NCBI GenBank assembly: GCA_000507305.1
Contig: DF241492.1
Location: 1-64,000, forward strand
Length of the DNA: 64,000 bases
Reading direction: 5' to 3'
From: Breviolum minutum Mf 1.05b.01
Lineage: Eukaryota > Sar > Dinophyceae > Suessiales > Symbiodiniaceae
A program made the translations under genes and the position numbers. Below are positions 37,292-51,500 of the stretch, piece by piece; position 1 is the first letter of the stretch; each line of letters begins with the position of its first letter. Under the pieces are notes generated by a model that was not told the origin of the DNA, searched no databases, and saw nothing but the letters and a program-made list of their open reading frames with translations.

Positions 37292-37661
37292 CTGGATGAA
37301 AACCGCCTTGTAGCACGCGAACCGGATCTTTCCTCACAGGTTGCTAGGAATTGATGGGAAGATAATACAATCAAAGCTGATGATGATGGGGATTGGCGAT
37401 CAAGTCAGTTCAACACATACAGAAATACGTTGGGAAATAATGTTGAATCCATTAAGGATGTGCCAATAAAAAATTGCAACTCTTAGCGATCACTAAGTTT
37501 TTGCAAAAGTGTTACATTCTATAGTATTATCCAGACATGTCCTATACCAAGTAGTTGAAACATGTATCCACTATAATCCAAGAAACACCGCTTTAACACA
37601 GGGTACCTTGGTATCCCAAATCTATTGATTGGTTGATCTTGTTGTTTACAAAAAACAATAC

Positions 37662-37757
37662 GTTCTGTTTTTCGTTGGTCTCTGGGCCATGTCCCGGTTC
37701 CGGAGTCAAGATTGCCTGCGGCTCAGCTGCTTTTGGTTCTCCTGATTCTTCTGATCG
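37662..37757 (-). CDS. Exon candidate, 32 codons, Pro/Glu-rich
   Basis: It follows CTCCTGACCAAAG and ends before GTATTG; phase 0 at both ends. It reads RSEESGEPKAAEPQAILTPE and then PGHGPETNEKQN, a likely disordered linker. Confidence 0.4.
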
Positions 37758-38178
37758 CTTTGGTCAGGAGCGACTTGAAACCTAGGACCGATACCCGAAT
37801 TGCCCTTTAGCTGAATACCCTGAACGCATCTCAACACAACGCTACCTTTTGTCAGGTCAGTTCCGTGTAAGTTCCATGAGGAGGCTAGAATACATCATCC
37901 AAATTTTATGTTGTGATTTGGACGAAACATACTCACCAAGCCGTTCTCTTTACTCGACAATCATATGTCAGGATGAGGTTGCATAGATTTTCGAACCCTC
38001 CTCATTGTCACTATGTCGACGTCCAATGAAAAACAACACTGTGTGGAGCCGGAAGCCAGTATTGGTTTGGGTCACCAAATTGAAAAGAAGTGAGTTCAAA
38101 GCAGGGAATTGCAACATAAAACGTTTCATAGTATTGTAGACATCCAGAATAAGCACCCAGCCATCCCAATCTGCAAGA

Positions 38179-41100
38179 TCAGCTTTGTTTGATACTCAGA
38201 AACTTCTGCTCAATCTTCGCTTGGACGACTTCATCCAAATTAGCGATACGTAACTTGCGCTTTTGATTGTTCTTCATGCGCACATAGCGCCGCATCAATT
38301 GGCTAGCGTATTTGCATGCAAAGACACGCTTTGCCACCTTGGAAAAATCAGATGATTTTCAGCCTGCTTGAACAGCAGCTTCAACAAATCCATCATGTGC
38401 AACTGGTGTAACTAACCGACCCGAAGGTAAGACACTTGAACCGCATGTGTGTGTCAAGTTACTGCGCCGAACATGATGGAATCCTTTTTGTTTAACAAAT
38501 TCATGGAATACAAAGGTTTATGGCGCCCTCAGCTTTTCAAGGACATTGACATGGCTATTATATATGATATGCGTTTAAACACCTGCCAGATTTCTCGCGA
38601 AAAAAAAACACATCCGAGATACGTGTAAACGTACCTCCTCATCATCTGGACCATGGATTGCTTCACGTACCAACTCTTCTTGCGTTTGTTGCCACCAGAG
38701 TTTGTCGAAAGCGGCACGTCCAGCGCCTTTCCTTGGATTATAATACTGTCTCGCAAGCGTATGTATTTAGATATGTTATGTATGTATACAACTATATCCA
38801 AATATAGCAATGCACTTCGATTATTATTATTATGATAGTCATTGGTTTTAGCTAAATCACATGTAAGATGATTAAGATGTCATAAACCACTTTGACATTG
38901 CATAAGGACCCAGGCACTAAAATGAGCTCAAGTAGAAGATGTGTGTATTACCCTCGAATCTAGCTTCCAACGAATCGTATTATTGTGAAACTTTGCAAAT
39001 CTCATCCATACGACACAAAAATATGTCGCTTTTCCAATGTCATGATGTCTTGCATCATTGGAAGATCGAGATCTTCCGTGAGTGTGGTTTGTTAAGGGAT
39101 GTTTACCAACTTCCTAAGGGGGCATCATCCAATAGCTGGTCCTCTTGCAAGGAGCTCCTACTAGCATTGAACCCAATGAGACTTCTAACCTCCTTTGGAG
39201 TGTGCGTGTGGCACTTAAGAATATGAGGTTGCTAGACCAAAGCCGATCTGCCTCAACTCCATGTGTGTGCGCACGAAACCAGAGCTGCAACTGCAAAAAA
39301 GACATGAACCATTAAGGTCAAACATGGTATTTTTACACAGCCTACACAGACTACACAATGCCAATACAAAAATCAAACGAGGACGTGGCCCTTTGTGGCC
39401 CTTGAAATGACTTCATCTTCAAACCTTCGCTGAAGTTTCTGCGTGAAAAGCTTTGGAACATCAGGACGGTCCGAAAAAGTGGAACTCGAAGATTCCTCGG
39501 ACATGATGGGTCACCATGAATAGCGACGGTGTGGTGACTAATGGATGGGCTCATATAGTTCATATCAGATTTGTAGCCATCAACATAAATAAAATACACA
39601 TGAGTGAATCAGCTTTCTACATTTTTTTTGAGAACCTAGGGCCTGATTGGAGATATGTGCTGTAAATTGGTGAAAATATAGGGATAGTTGCTGTCACATG
39701 CATACCTCTAGAAGTTTGGTAAATGTATCTAGTCCATGTGCACACATTGACATGCCATCAGTATCTAACCCGGAACGAAGAACTGAAGGACTTAAGAATT
39801 GCCCCAGCTGATGCACAAAAGCCATCACAAGTTGGGATGATTAAAGCACTGTCAACAATGCCAAATCAATTTCTGCAAGATTTTGTCCATCAACAGCAGT
39901 AAACCCGGTGCAGGTGTACGGATCAATACTCAACATTCAAAAAGGTACTGGTGACTATATATCATAAGCTCTTCTCCTTCCATCGATTGTCACGGCCACC
40001 ACAGCAGCAACTATCCAAACTATCCAAGATCGAGATTTCTATTATCTTTCACCACTCAAAACTATCTTCTTTGGGATGTTTTGTTTGCAACCATTAATTA
40101 AACGACATCCCAACCACTTCCATTGTATGAAACCCCCCAGCCTTACCATCCCTGGTTGCATCTTCCACCAAAGAGTCCATTGCTACCTGTGCACCACGAA
40201 TTAAGTGCGCAGCTGCAAACTCCTGTCAACTAAACCAGTCAGGCAGTTTGGGAAATATTGAGGTGATAAGAATGTACAAACCAGGTGATTCGAAGTGACC
40301 GTTTGATCCCCTAGTTGGAAGTCACTTACTGTAACTTTTTAAAAGGGTTACCTAAGCATACCAAAAGGGTCAAACAGAATTGCCATGAATACTTATGTGC
40401 CTTAACAAATAGTAGATGTTGAGGTTGCCGGCTCTGCATACCTCCCTACACTGTTTTGACTAGGGCCATGTAATACAAATCTGGATTCGGTCAGTCCCAC
40501 AAAACGCCGTGACATGGTAATTCATGATAATTCACCAACCTCTGAAATCCCGAAACGATTGTTGAACACATCAGAAATGATAAGCCTAGGAGTTTCTCGA
40601 TTAATAGTCATTAGACATTAGATAGCAAACTACTTGGTTGTTGACCCAGTCGATTGGATGCCAAACCAGGTGGTTAAGCAACCCATTGGAAACATATTGG
40701 TGAAATTAAAGCATGTCTCCAAGTAAGGAAAAGATATAGACATTGAAACCATCACCTAGACCTTCCTAAACAATCCTGTTGCAAACCTTCCTATTCCACG
40801 CATCTTTCATCTCCTTGTCACTTTCCTCCGCCGCTGCTGGCAATGATGGCAAGGTCAATTGCAATGGTGTCACGCGACTCGGCACCACACGTCCCAAGCG
40901 CGTACGCAGGGCACGGAAAAATGGCAAGTCCTTCAGCTGCCGGAGGTAGATGAGAACAGTAAGGGTTGGAAGCTTAGGGAATGATGCGAGGGATCCCCTC
41001 CTCCCCTTGGACACACACCTACCTTGAGAATCCCAAATGCCCAAAATTGGTATTGATGAATCCTTTCTGAATGAAACATAAGGACTCAGTACTCTTAAAG

Positions 41101-41891
41101 ATGCTGACCAGGTACCTCTTGTGAAGGTACCTCCATCTAGCTATATGACCTTTTAAAACCCAACTCCGAGTGGATGAGCTGTCCAAGTCACACTAGCTTT
41201 TTGTGATTTGATTTATAAGAAGGTAATCTAAAACTCTATGAAACATCGATATCAATGACGGTATAAGAAGTAGGTCACTTGTCACTTTCCCAAGAGTACC
41301 TGGTGTTGTCCCATGACTGGTGGGAGTAAAACAGGCTGGCCGTGGTACCAACTCTTGATAACAATGGGATCCAATCCATCTTCCAACAGGACTGTTTCCC
41401 ACTGTGTGGCAAGCCACCAAAAAGGAGAATTGAAGCAATAAACAAAGCTTTGCCAAGACTGTGAACTTTACAATTGGATCTTCTTGGGCACTGCATTAAC
41501 TCCGCTTAAATATGTATCTTTACAACTATGTAGCAGGCACAAGCCTCTTATACATGTAGGCTTCGCATTGCTCTGTGAACTTCTGCCCAAAGGTGAGTTC
41601 ATTTACTGAAATTGATGCGGGCTTTCAAGTGCAATAAATTTCTAAGTATGACGTGCATCCTAACAAAATATTCATATTCATCCAAAGTTTCAACTCAAAA
41701 ATGGAAACACAAACGCATATATGGCGGAAAACATGAAAAAACATCAACATCATCACCTCCTTATATATATATATATATACAGAGAGACATATATCTTTCG
41801 CTGTTCCACGGGTCATTTTTATGGACTTTGATGTCACAGAGTCGTGGGATGATTCCGGTCCATCTTCAAACTTTCGGGGACCCTCGGTCTC
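38179..41891 (-). CDS. Gene G: exon chain ending at 38179, product unknown
   Basis: The terminal exon 38179-38337 (stop 38179-38181) reads VAKRVFACKYASQLMRRYVR and on. It is preceded in phase by 38635-38731 (AFDKLWWQQTQEELVREAIH; donor GTACGT). Upstream exons are 39706-39807 (LGQFLSPSVLRSGLDTDGMS; donor GTATGC), 40147-40222 or 40187-40222 (EFAAAHLIRGAQ), 40787-40936 (LKDLPFFRALRTRLGRVVPS; acceptor ATCTACCTCCGGCAG), 41300-41401 (VGRWIGSHCYQELVPRPACF) and perhaps 41838-41891. Two N-terminal options exist for the last exons. Either a 23-nt exon at 39515-39537 links them to the upstream exons, or an ATG at 39504 starts a separate 111-residue gene (exon 39425-39504, MSEESSSSTFSDRPDVPK). Not every upstream phase fits, so an exon is missing. 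The protein is helical and basic at its C terminus. Confidence 0.45.
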
Positions 41892-42558
41892 CTGGGGAAA
41901 TCCGCTTGCGAAAGGGGAGGCATTTGTGTTGGCCAAAATTGCGGTTGTATGTGTTGGAAACCTGTAGAGATACAAAATCTATATAAATACCTATGTCTAC
42001 ACATATCTCTGCTAATGTAAAATATTAAAATATATGTATACATATATATATATAGGCTAATAGGTTTAAGATTCAAACTGATTTCAACATCTTTCAATTT
42101 CAAATACAGGGTCTTTTTGGTTGAAGAGGGGAAGAAACACAGAACAAATCTCAGTTGCCAACGAGAGCTTCTCTTCATTGTCATTACACAGTATTGCACA
42201 TAGAACTCATCAAAACAACTGAGACTGAGACGTTTCACCACTTGCTGCGTCTGGTGAGAAAGCATGGTCCCATTTGACCCATGTCATCAGTTCGGTCACT
42301 CAAGTCACAAGGTGTTTGTCTGAATTGAGCTCACTTTCTAGAACACATGCAAGAATGCTTGAAACCACCTACAAAACCTAAAGGAATCACCAGAACAATG
42401 TATATCTATATATTTCTGCACGCAGTAAAAGAAATATAATATCCAAAGCTATGCAACACTGCTTTAAATTATAGAAATATTTAAAAGATGATTTTGACAA
42501 AATTCATTTAAAATACACTTATAATACCTATATTCTATATAACAAATGTAAAACATGT

Positions 42559-45500
42559 CTAGTTTTTCTCCTCCCAAATCCATTCCCTTAAGATTTTGGT
42601 CTCCAAAATATCGATGAAGGCATTCAACTCGGCTAAGGACCGTTGATTGATACGACGCGCTTCCGTTGGAAACTCGGGCGACAAATCCTCCAAGTGCCAA
42701 GGGTTGATGCCATGGACATATGAGAAAAAGCTGATGGGATTGAACATCCATATATATATATATATATACATACATTTATACTAACCTTATGTTTCATTAA
42801 CCTTTTTTTTGCAGGTGCATCCGAGGGTTTGCCCTGTACGTGGCCAACATCTGCTGGAGCGAGGGTCAAAAAGAGTGTTTCATGAACTGATTCATAAAAA
42901 AAGTTGATCATCTCAGTTGCATGAAACACAAAGGACCTAAAAAAATTAAAGAAAAAGGAAAACCTCAAAAACCAAGTCACAGGGTGTACGGCTCGAATAA
43001 AACTACCCAGCAAACGTCGCACCCCTGAGATGCCACGGCTCAGCGCAGGCTGCCAAGTTCGATTTCCCCAACGCTGCCGGAGGTGGAACGCCATGGGAGG
43101 CTGTTATCCATTGCGAGATTCCCATTGAGACTTGGGTATTTTTGGGGACTTGATTCTATAAGGGTAACTTTCCTGGAGGTTTAAATTGAAACATTTATAG
43201 AGCTACAGAACTAAATGCCAAACTAAGATAAAATAAGCAATTAATTAGAGCTGAATCTTCAAACTCTTAAGAGACAAAACCGCTATGATTCTCGGATGTT
43301 CAATCCTGGCACCCAACAAAAAAATCACTCAGTCCATGTGTTCATCTTCAAGACGTACGGGGTGAACAACAGTTTGAAGATGCAAACATCCATGTGGACC
43401 ACATATCACCTTTGTGTCGATTCTTGGATCAAGAAAATAAATAGCAAAAACATGTCTTGCTCAACCATGCTCAACGTTGCAACCTTGAAATTAGGGTCCA
43501 ATGGGAAGTTGATACAGTGACATGTTGCAGTTGAATTAGTCGATGCTCGTGAAATCCGTTTGAGAGATGCATTGCTGTGCCACGCTGGTCCGTATTTAAA
43601 GCCTCACCATCAGATGCAATGCTAAAGCAGCTATCAAGCCAAACAAGTCGTGACAGGCCACCCCATCATGCAACAAGAAAGGATCTCGGGCAAAAACTGT
43701 GAAGCTTTCACCGACCGAGATTCACCCATCTGAAAGTAAAAAAGCTATCTTTGGAAGAAAAGGTCCTCATTGCACGGCCGTTAAACAAAGCCCCAAACAC
43801 CTGCGACATCTTGCTATATTTCAAGATGAAAAATAACCGTCCAGGCCGCATTCTGAGTGCCCTGGCTGATGGTCATAGCATGACATTGAATGAAGGAACC
43901 ATAGAGCTTTCACCCAGTCATAGCCTGAAACCATAGAGTGAATTGCCTATGGAAATTCCTTGCGACGTCTTGCATATATATAACAATACAATACAATCAA
44001 TGCACAAACAAAACTACCTAAGGCCTACTCAGCGTACATCCTTTGGAATCCTTTTAGTCAACACGTACTTTTACATTGACCCGCATTATTTTTGAGATAT
44101 TGCTGCCGGAACCAAGAAACTATTCCACTTCCACCACAAACATGTCCCCATGAGAAAGGGTTGGGAGACAATGTTCCTTTTCGGTCCTGCCGAGTGTACT
44201 CAGATTCAGCCAATCTGGAAATATCTCACTTTGTATGTAGGCAGTAGATACTGGTTGCAGTACTTTTTCGCTTTCACCTCTATTATTTGTTTCCCGTAGC
44301 TTTTTGATTGATCAGTTCGAGAGATTTCGAGAGTTTTACCCAGTACTTCCGAACAATAAGGAAGTACATGGAAGTACTGTAGTTTATGAAAACACAAAAT
44401 CCGTACCAAGGTACGCGGAACTGAATTGGATAATGTAGTGTACCATAGTGTCACCCTTTAGTCAAAGAAATTAGACATCACGATCAGCGCTGAAACAAAT
44501 CCTTGAGATGATAAAATCAAGGCTCTAAAAGATTAAAAGGCGACAAAAAAAACAGGTGGATGAAAGCACTTGAATCTAGTGAAAGCAAATCAATGTAGAT
44601 TGTCTAACATTTGCCAAATGTTTATGCCCTAAGAATCTAAGCACGGCTTAAGGAAAGGATTGCAGCTAAAATCCTACTCTGGGGATGGGATTGGAACCCT
44701 CAATCCTTTTTTCGGAATGGGCTTGGATTCTTAGGAGTATAGATATATAATATCCGCGGTTCCTACATTATTATCATCTTATGTAAATATATATATATAT
44801 GTAAACAAACGTATTCATATATACATAGGCATGCACTATATAAATGGATATAAACCTAAGAATAAATCATTACTTCAATTACTTCTTTGCTGTCTCCGTA
44901 GTAAACAGCTGACAAGCGGTTTTATTGTTGCTCTTCCTAGCCTTGTGCCAGTGAAGCAATCGCAGAGCTAAAGCTTAAAAGATCACCATCACCAAAATGA
45001 CGAGGAAACATAGAGAGGCACCTGTTGTCGAATCCAGCTGCACCCATGTAAGATTTGAGCGACGTTCAAAACATGCCACATGACATTCCATTGTACTGGT
45101 TGGTTGTTGTACTAGTTGGTTAATAAGGATCCTTTTAGTGGCGTAGTATCCCCTACAGAAACTATGTACATCAGAATCAGGGTGTTCGCTACTTTATGCA
45201 ATATGTAAAATGCATATCTAGGGAAACAACGAGAACAACACGACACAACTCATACATCCAAAATGACATGTGTGGGAACTACAAATGAAAAAACAAAAAC
45301 AACCACTAATTGGTTGCCATCAGCAAACGGTCTTGAGTCTCTTGTGTTTTCAAGGTTCCCCGCCTCCAACCTGATAACAAAATGCAGTGCAGAATCTTGT
45401 GAAAACTGTAAAACCTGCATTAATATAAAAACGGTAAAATGATGCGTCAGGAGAAAAAACTCCAAACAAATCATCAACATGCCAAAAATTCAATCTAAGT

Positions 45501-48500
45501 CACCTCGACCATGGAAGTGAATCGATGCTCATAGCAGCATTGAGGCAAGAAATGTTGAAGGAAAGTGCATGACTTTGCATCGACAAAAGTCCTGATGTTT
45601 TCTGATGTTTTCTGGTTGGTGGTTTCAACCGGGTTGAAAAATATTAGTCAAAATGGGAATCTTCCCAAATAGGGGTTTAAAGAACATTGAAACCACAACC
45701 TAGCTTGTTTTTGTGTGGCTGACAACGCACCTTTTGTGACGCTTTCACTTCTCAGTTCTGCATAGTAAATAATATGAAACAAAAGGACACAGCTGCAGGA
45801 AATCAATCAATACGTTGGGTGTAGCCCCACAACGACCAACAGGATTACTGTATCTTAGCAGGGGATCTCAAGTCTAACCTTCCCTCTACATCATGTTCGC
45901 ATGATTCTCTAGTTGCTGGTTTCAACCCATTTGAAAAATATGCTCGTCGAATTGGATCATTGCCCCAGGTAGGGGTGAAAATTAAAACATGTTTCAAACC
46001 ACCACCTAGTTCTTTTTGGACGTAAATAAAGTCCTATAGCTATACGCCATTGGCTACCAGTCCCTGCTGCAACGATGCTGCGCTGCAGAAATTGAGCATC
46101 TTGGCGCAAAGACCAACAGCGCATTGTCTGTGACGAGTGGCACACAGGAAAATGAACATGACAAAAAATGGAAGGTGTACCCTCCAGGGGATTAACATAT
46201 CCCACCTTGGGAAAAGGAAAATCATCTTCAAACTGCCATTTTTGGGGGATATGTTAGTTCCCTGGAGGGTATCTCCTCATAAAAAATGGTGATTTTCCGT
46301 TGCCATGTTAGTTTTTTGGGCTGGTAAGGTTTCAGAAACTTCACCTTTTCAACAACCCCCTGGACACCCCAACACCTGTTGAGAAGGTATCTTTGGACCC
46401 TCAAATGTACCTGAACACAAAGCTTCTCAGGAGGTATTGGGATGACTAGGGGGTACATATATATATATATATATAAATAAATGATATAATATAATATAAA
46501 TAGATAGGCAAACAAATGAAGACTTAGGAAATTTGCTAGAAATCAAATATGCTGAAATGTATGAAAATATGAAATACTATGCCACTACGTACTGAAATCT
46601 AAAGTGACACATGTTTACACATTGACCGGTTACTGATGTTGCAAAGGTTGGAAGAGGCTCTATGCTTTCACTACGAAAAAATGTTTGACACAAACAAAAA
46701 CGCATCAAAAAAAAACGTCTTTTTGGGTTTTTTTTGGGGGTACCACTATATCTTAGACCAAACATGACCAAACTATTTACAATTACAAATATACAATTGG
46801 CCTCCGGGTTTCGTTGTTTTTCAAATCCCTACCTCATTGGCTTCCAGAAACCACCGAAAAAAACCACCCAACCTGCAGCAATTGTTGTGCCCAACGCCAA
46901 GCTTGAAGAGCTGAAGTTAAACAAACCACATTGAGACGCAAGGTATTTGAGCAAAGATGCTGAAGAAGTGCCAAAGGCTCCTGTTGTTTTGTTGTGAAGT
47001 TGAAGTTTGGGAGTTGTTCTTATTCAAGCAACATGGTTTTTATTTGGGTGGTTTTGTAGAGTTGGAAGTGTGAAATGGTTGAAAGCTTCGAATATATACC
47101 AACAAACAGAAGGGGTTCACTTTTCTTTGGGTCTGTCAGATGCACGAATGAAAATTTGGACCCGCCCAGCCCAGTACCATGAAATGCTCATAAAATGGTA
47201 GGCAAAAACATGGTCCATGGGTCCAAATGCTGCAAAAAGTGACGTCGTAATAAGTCACTCTCTGACATTGTAAGGATATCATTGTAACAACTAATATCCG
47301 CCTATAGGATCCATGTATGGCATATTTACATATATTCACCTACATTTGGTTGATATTGTTATGTTAAATGACAGGAAAAATACAGTATACCAATCCTGAT
47401 GGGATTTTTTTACTGCGTATCAACCAGCCACTCTCTCTCCCAAGAATTTGTCCACCGCCGCCAAGCTACAAATCACGTCACCGTTGGGAATGGCGACCCT
47501 AAACCTACTTGTAGGACGTTTGCGGTCAACGCCTCCATCCATACGATCCATGAGACTGGCATATTTACGGACATTCGGTGAAAAAAGGTAAATATACCAT
47601 ACATAGATCCTTGGTAAGCGGGATGTAAACCGGCAATCATTATCATTATCAGCCGAAATGTTTACGTAAGGTTGTCAGTATGTATATCATATCGTATTTA
47701 GATTGAGGTTTGTTTTCTATGTTTCACCCTGAAAGTCTGTGCAAAAGACGCGTTTCATGACATTTTCTATTTATGTTATCACAAGATTTCCATCACGACA
47801 CATCCCTAAGCCAAGCTCCTTCCAACCAACAGTTTCCAAGGTTGATGCTACTGAGCCATAAGCGACCACATCCTTAGCAACCAAAAAACGGTTCCGATTT
47901 TTGAACCACCTTCAAATACACAGGGTTTACCTTTAAGGTGGCAAGTTGTTAAATGTGTTGTTGTTGTTGTTGTTGTTTTTTCTTTTTTTTTGGGGGGGGG
48001 AACGTGGATGCTGGAGAAGGGATCGTTGACTGGTCATGCATATTTTGGTTGAGAACAATCATATAATCAGCTGTCAATATAATATAAAGCATCTTTCTTA
48101 CATGATTATATTAGTCAAAGTTATGCTTTTATGCTAATGTTTAAAAAAATGATCTGTATATAACAACTGTACATTGATATATACTCACATGCTACATCAA
48201 AATGTCGTACCTGAACAAAGGGGACGTGCAATCTCAACTCTTTCCCAAGAGTGCGGATTCGTTTGGACAAACGTTTGCGACATACTAATTTTCGAAAAGC
48301 CTGTGTATCCTTTCCTTCTCCAACAAATGGCATTCCACCGAAAATTTAATTAGAGATTTTCTTCCACCAAAATGGTACTTCCAAGTGATTTCACTTTGCG
48401 CCCGTTTAAAACAAACACCGAGGTAGGAGGGATGCAACCAAAGTAACGGGCCTTGGACCATGACGCTCCATTTGTCGCAGTTTCAATGATGCATCCTTCC

Positions 48501-51500
48501 AAAAACTGTTGATCAATGGAGCAGAAGAGAGGACCACCTCATTTTTTTTGACGAGAAACAAGGGGGGGACACAGTAAAGAAAGATTGGACCTTCTTTTAA
48601 TGAGTTCAATCTGTGGGAGTTGGAAAAGAATAAGGAAATATTCATGTGGTCTCCGTCAAGGATACCTCTACCTGAAAGATCTGGCAATCTAACATGCATA
48701 GCACATATAGCAAAGTAAATCTGCAGAATGTTGAACCACTCTTTCTCTCATCACCAAATGACTACATTTACAAACTCCCTCATGAACACACCGGGGATTA
48801 CACTTCAATCTGCCGGATATGGAAGAGGGTGCAATCAAGACTGCAAACTGCAGCGTGTCAAACCTGGATCTTCAGGTCTAAAATGGAGGTTTCGGGATAC
48901 CATGCTCACCTATATGAACTAGCATATAGGATATGGCCAGGAGAAAAACTGGGAACACACCCCAACCACAAAAAATGCAATTCTTCTAGGGCATTTTGTA
49001 CCGTGACGTCTTTAAGATAACAATTCCATGCGTCCCGTTAAGGTACTAATTCCTTCAAGTTTACATGTTTATACCTTTACAGTTTGGTCCACGTTGAACC
49101 ATGGAACCATAGGCCGAGCCGCATTTTGACGCAAGCCTCTGCAGCAGCTCATCTCCAACATCTGCCAGGCATTTTCCCATGGCATCGGGCGCAGGGTAAC
49201 CTGGCGTTGCCATGTTGACTAAACTAAGACTTCCAAACAGAAAATGCTAGGGGATAGGGAAAGGACCATCAAGCTATGTACAAATGATAGTTGTTGTTTT
49301 TTTTAACACGTATGTTGATACATAATACGCTGTGAATCAAAGTAGAATTGTGACTTGGATTGTTAATGATTGTTCATGAAAAAAACAATGCTTGAAGGTA
49401 CCCAAAAACACAACGGACAAACCAAGGAAGGAAACTTCCGATGTTACCACAGTACAAGAGATAAGAAATGTACAGTAGATACATATGATTACATATGTAA
49501 GTATAGTCGGGCTATCAATACAGAGCTATATATAATATGTATATACTGTATCTAAATGTGGGATAATGTGGGTACATAAAATATATGATATATGATTCTA
49601 AAAATGCAAAACTTAATGCAAAATGATCAACAAGAAAAGTCAACATCTACAGAAAGCCTCAATGTACAAACAAATGGTTATCCAGATTTCAACCAAGAAC
49701 CAATTCATCTAAACCTTGGGTCAAATGTGGGTCCATCCTGCTGGCTCAACACATGTACACACTAACATGATATCCTTCTAGAGCAAAATTTTGAGATTCA
49801 CTTTTGAATCTATCGGAGGAGAGAACACCCATATATCCAGTGAAAGAACAGCAGGTGTATTTTTTTGACTTTCCAATTTCTGATGTCTAATGTCATTGAA
49901 GTCAGAACAACATGATCTTAGCACACAACGAGGGTGTCTCAATGAAGTATACATCTTCCATCACTGGTGCCCTGACACTGAAGGAGATGGCGTCGGCTTG
50001 TCCCACGCGCTGGAAGTTGCCTGGAAAAACATCATGCCATGCGACTTTTTGGGCTAGAGCATGCTTATAGGTGGAATCTACCTGCGACCCAGGATTCCAG
50101 TTGCAGAAGGTTTACAGGGATTCCTTAACTAAAAATGTAATCATAACTGGTGGTGACTGTTCCTGGTTGGGGGGTAGATCTAACTTATAAGGTATGAATA
50201 AAATGCCCAGAGAACGGTCACACCTTTGGCAAACACAAACAAAACATCTTTAACAACATTTTGGGAAGGGATCTGTAAGTTCCCAGGTGGAAAAACTTGA
50301 AATTGATTGCAAATTATAAAAATCAAGATTGACAAATTGTCATTGTTGAAGCAAATAATGATGTTGAATCAACATAATCCATCTACATTCCATCTACTAC
50401 GTTGTTCCGTTTTCTTTTCCACGAGTTCCAAGCTAAAGATAATATCGCCCTTCCTCTTTTTCCTACAAGCAGCTTTCAGGAAACCAATGTAAAAAAAAAA
50501 CACAAACAGAGACATACCCCCCCAAAGTTTAACAGCTCGCCCCTGAAAAATGGTGCTTGGAAGGCGATCCTTTCCTATTGGGTTTCGGTAACTTTTCAGG
50601 GGCGAACTGTTAAACTTCCGGAGGGTACAAACAACATTGATGTGATGATTCAGGATAGGTCCTGCAGCATCATCCTGAAGGTGCCAAGTCACTCAGGAGC
50701 TGCTTGGCCTTCTGCCAAACACGGGTGGCCTGGGAAGGCCATTTGGAGCTGCTGCGATTTCCCCATTTGTTTTAGCCGAGCGAAACCGACCACTTGAATC
50801 AACCTAACATGTCTGAAAGTTTTTTTTTTGTGGAGGGAAAAGTCATCTAATGAAATCATTTTTGATACGCAACTGATGGAACTTTGGTGGCAATGGTTTG
50901 CAAAACACCAAGGTTGAAACCATAGCAATCGACTAAAATCAAGGCAGCATCACGACCCAGCGGCGGGGCACGGCTACGATGTTCAAAGGAAAAATGGGGC
51001 GCGTAAAGACCACCATGAAGGCATTTCGTATCAAAACTTGCCAAACATTATATATAGTACACCCCCGAAGTTTCACATAGCCCCTGAAAATGGATGGCTG
51101 GAAGACTAGTTAAACTGAAAATGGATGGTTGGGAAGGTAACTTTTCAAGGGCTATGTTAAACTTCCGGAGGGTACTGTTTCCATCCTAGTCTATCCTATC
51201 AAAACATTCAAAAAACACAAATGGGAGAAGAAACTGCAACACATGCTATCTTGTTGTCTTACATTATTTACGAGGGGCATGTTCATACTATTGAATCATA
51301 CCTGCCTTAGGAGAGCTTGGGGCAACCAACATGAATACCAGTAATCTAAAATAACTATCCGGAAAGTCTATCATGAAAGTACATAAATGTTCCATTGTCT
51401 GTTCAAGCTTTGGCGGCTGCTAAATCAACAACAATAGTCTAATAGGCTCTTGAAACAAAAGGTGCTTTGCACATGTATAAGGCTCCAGTGGGTGGGAGTT

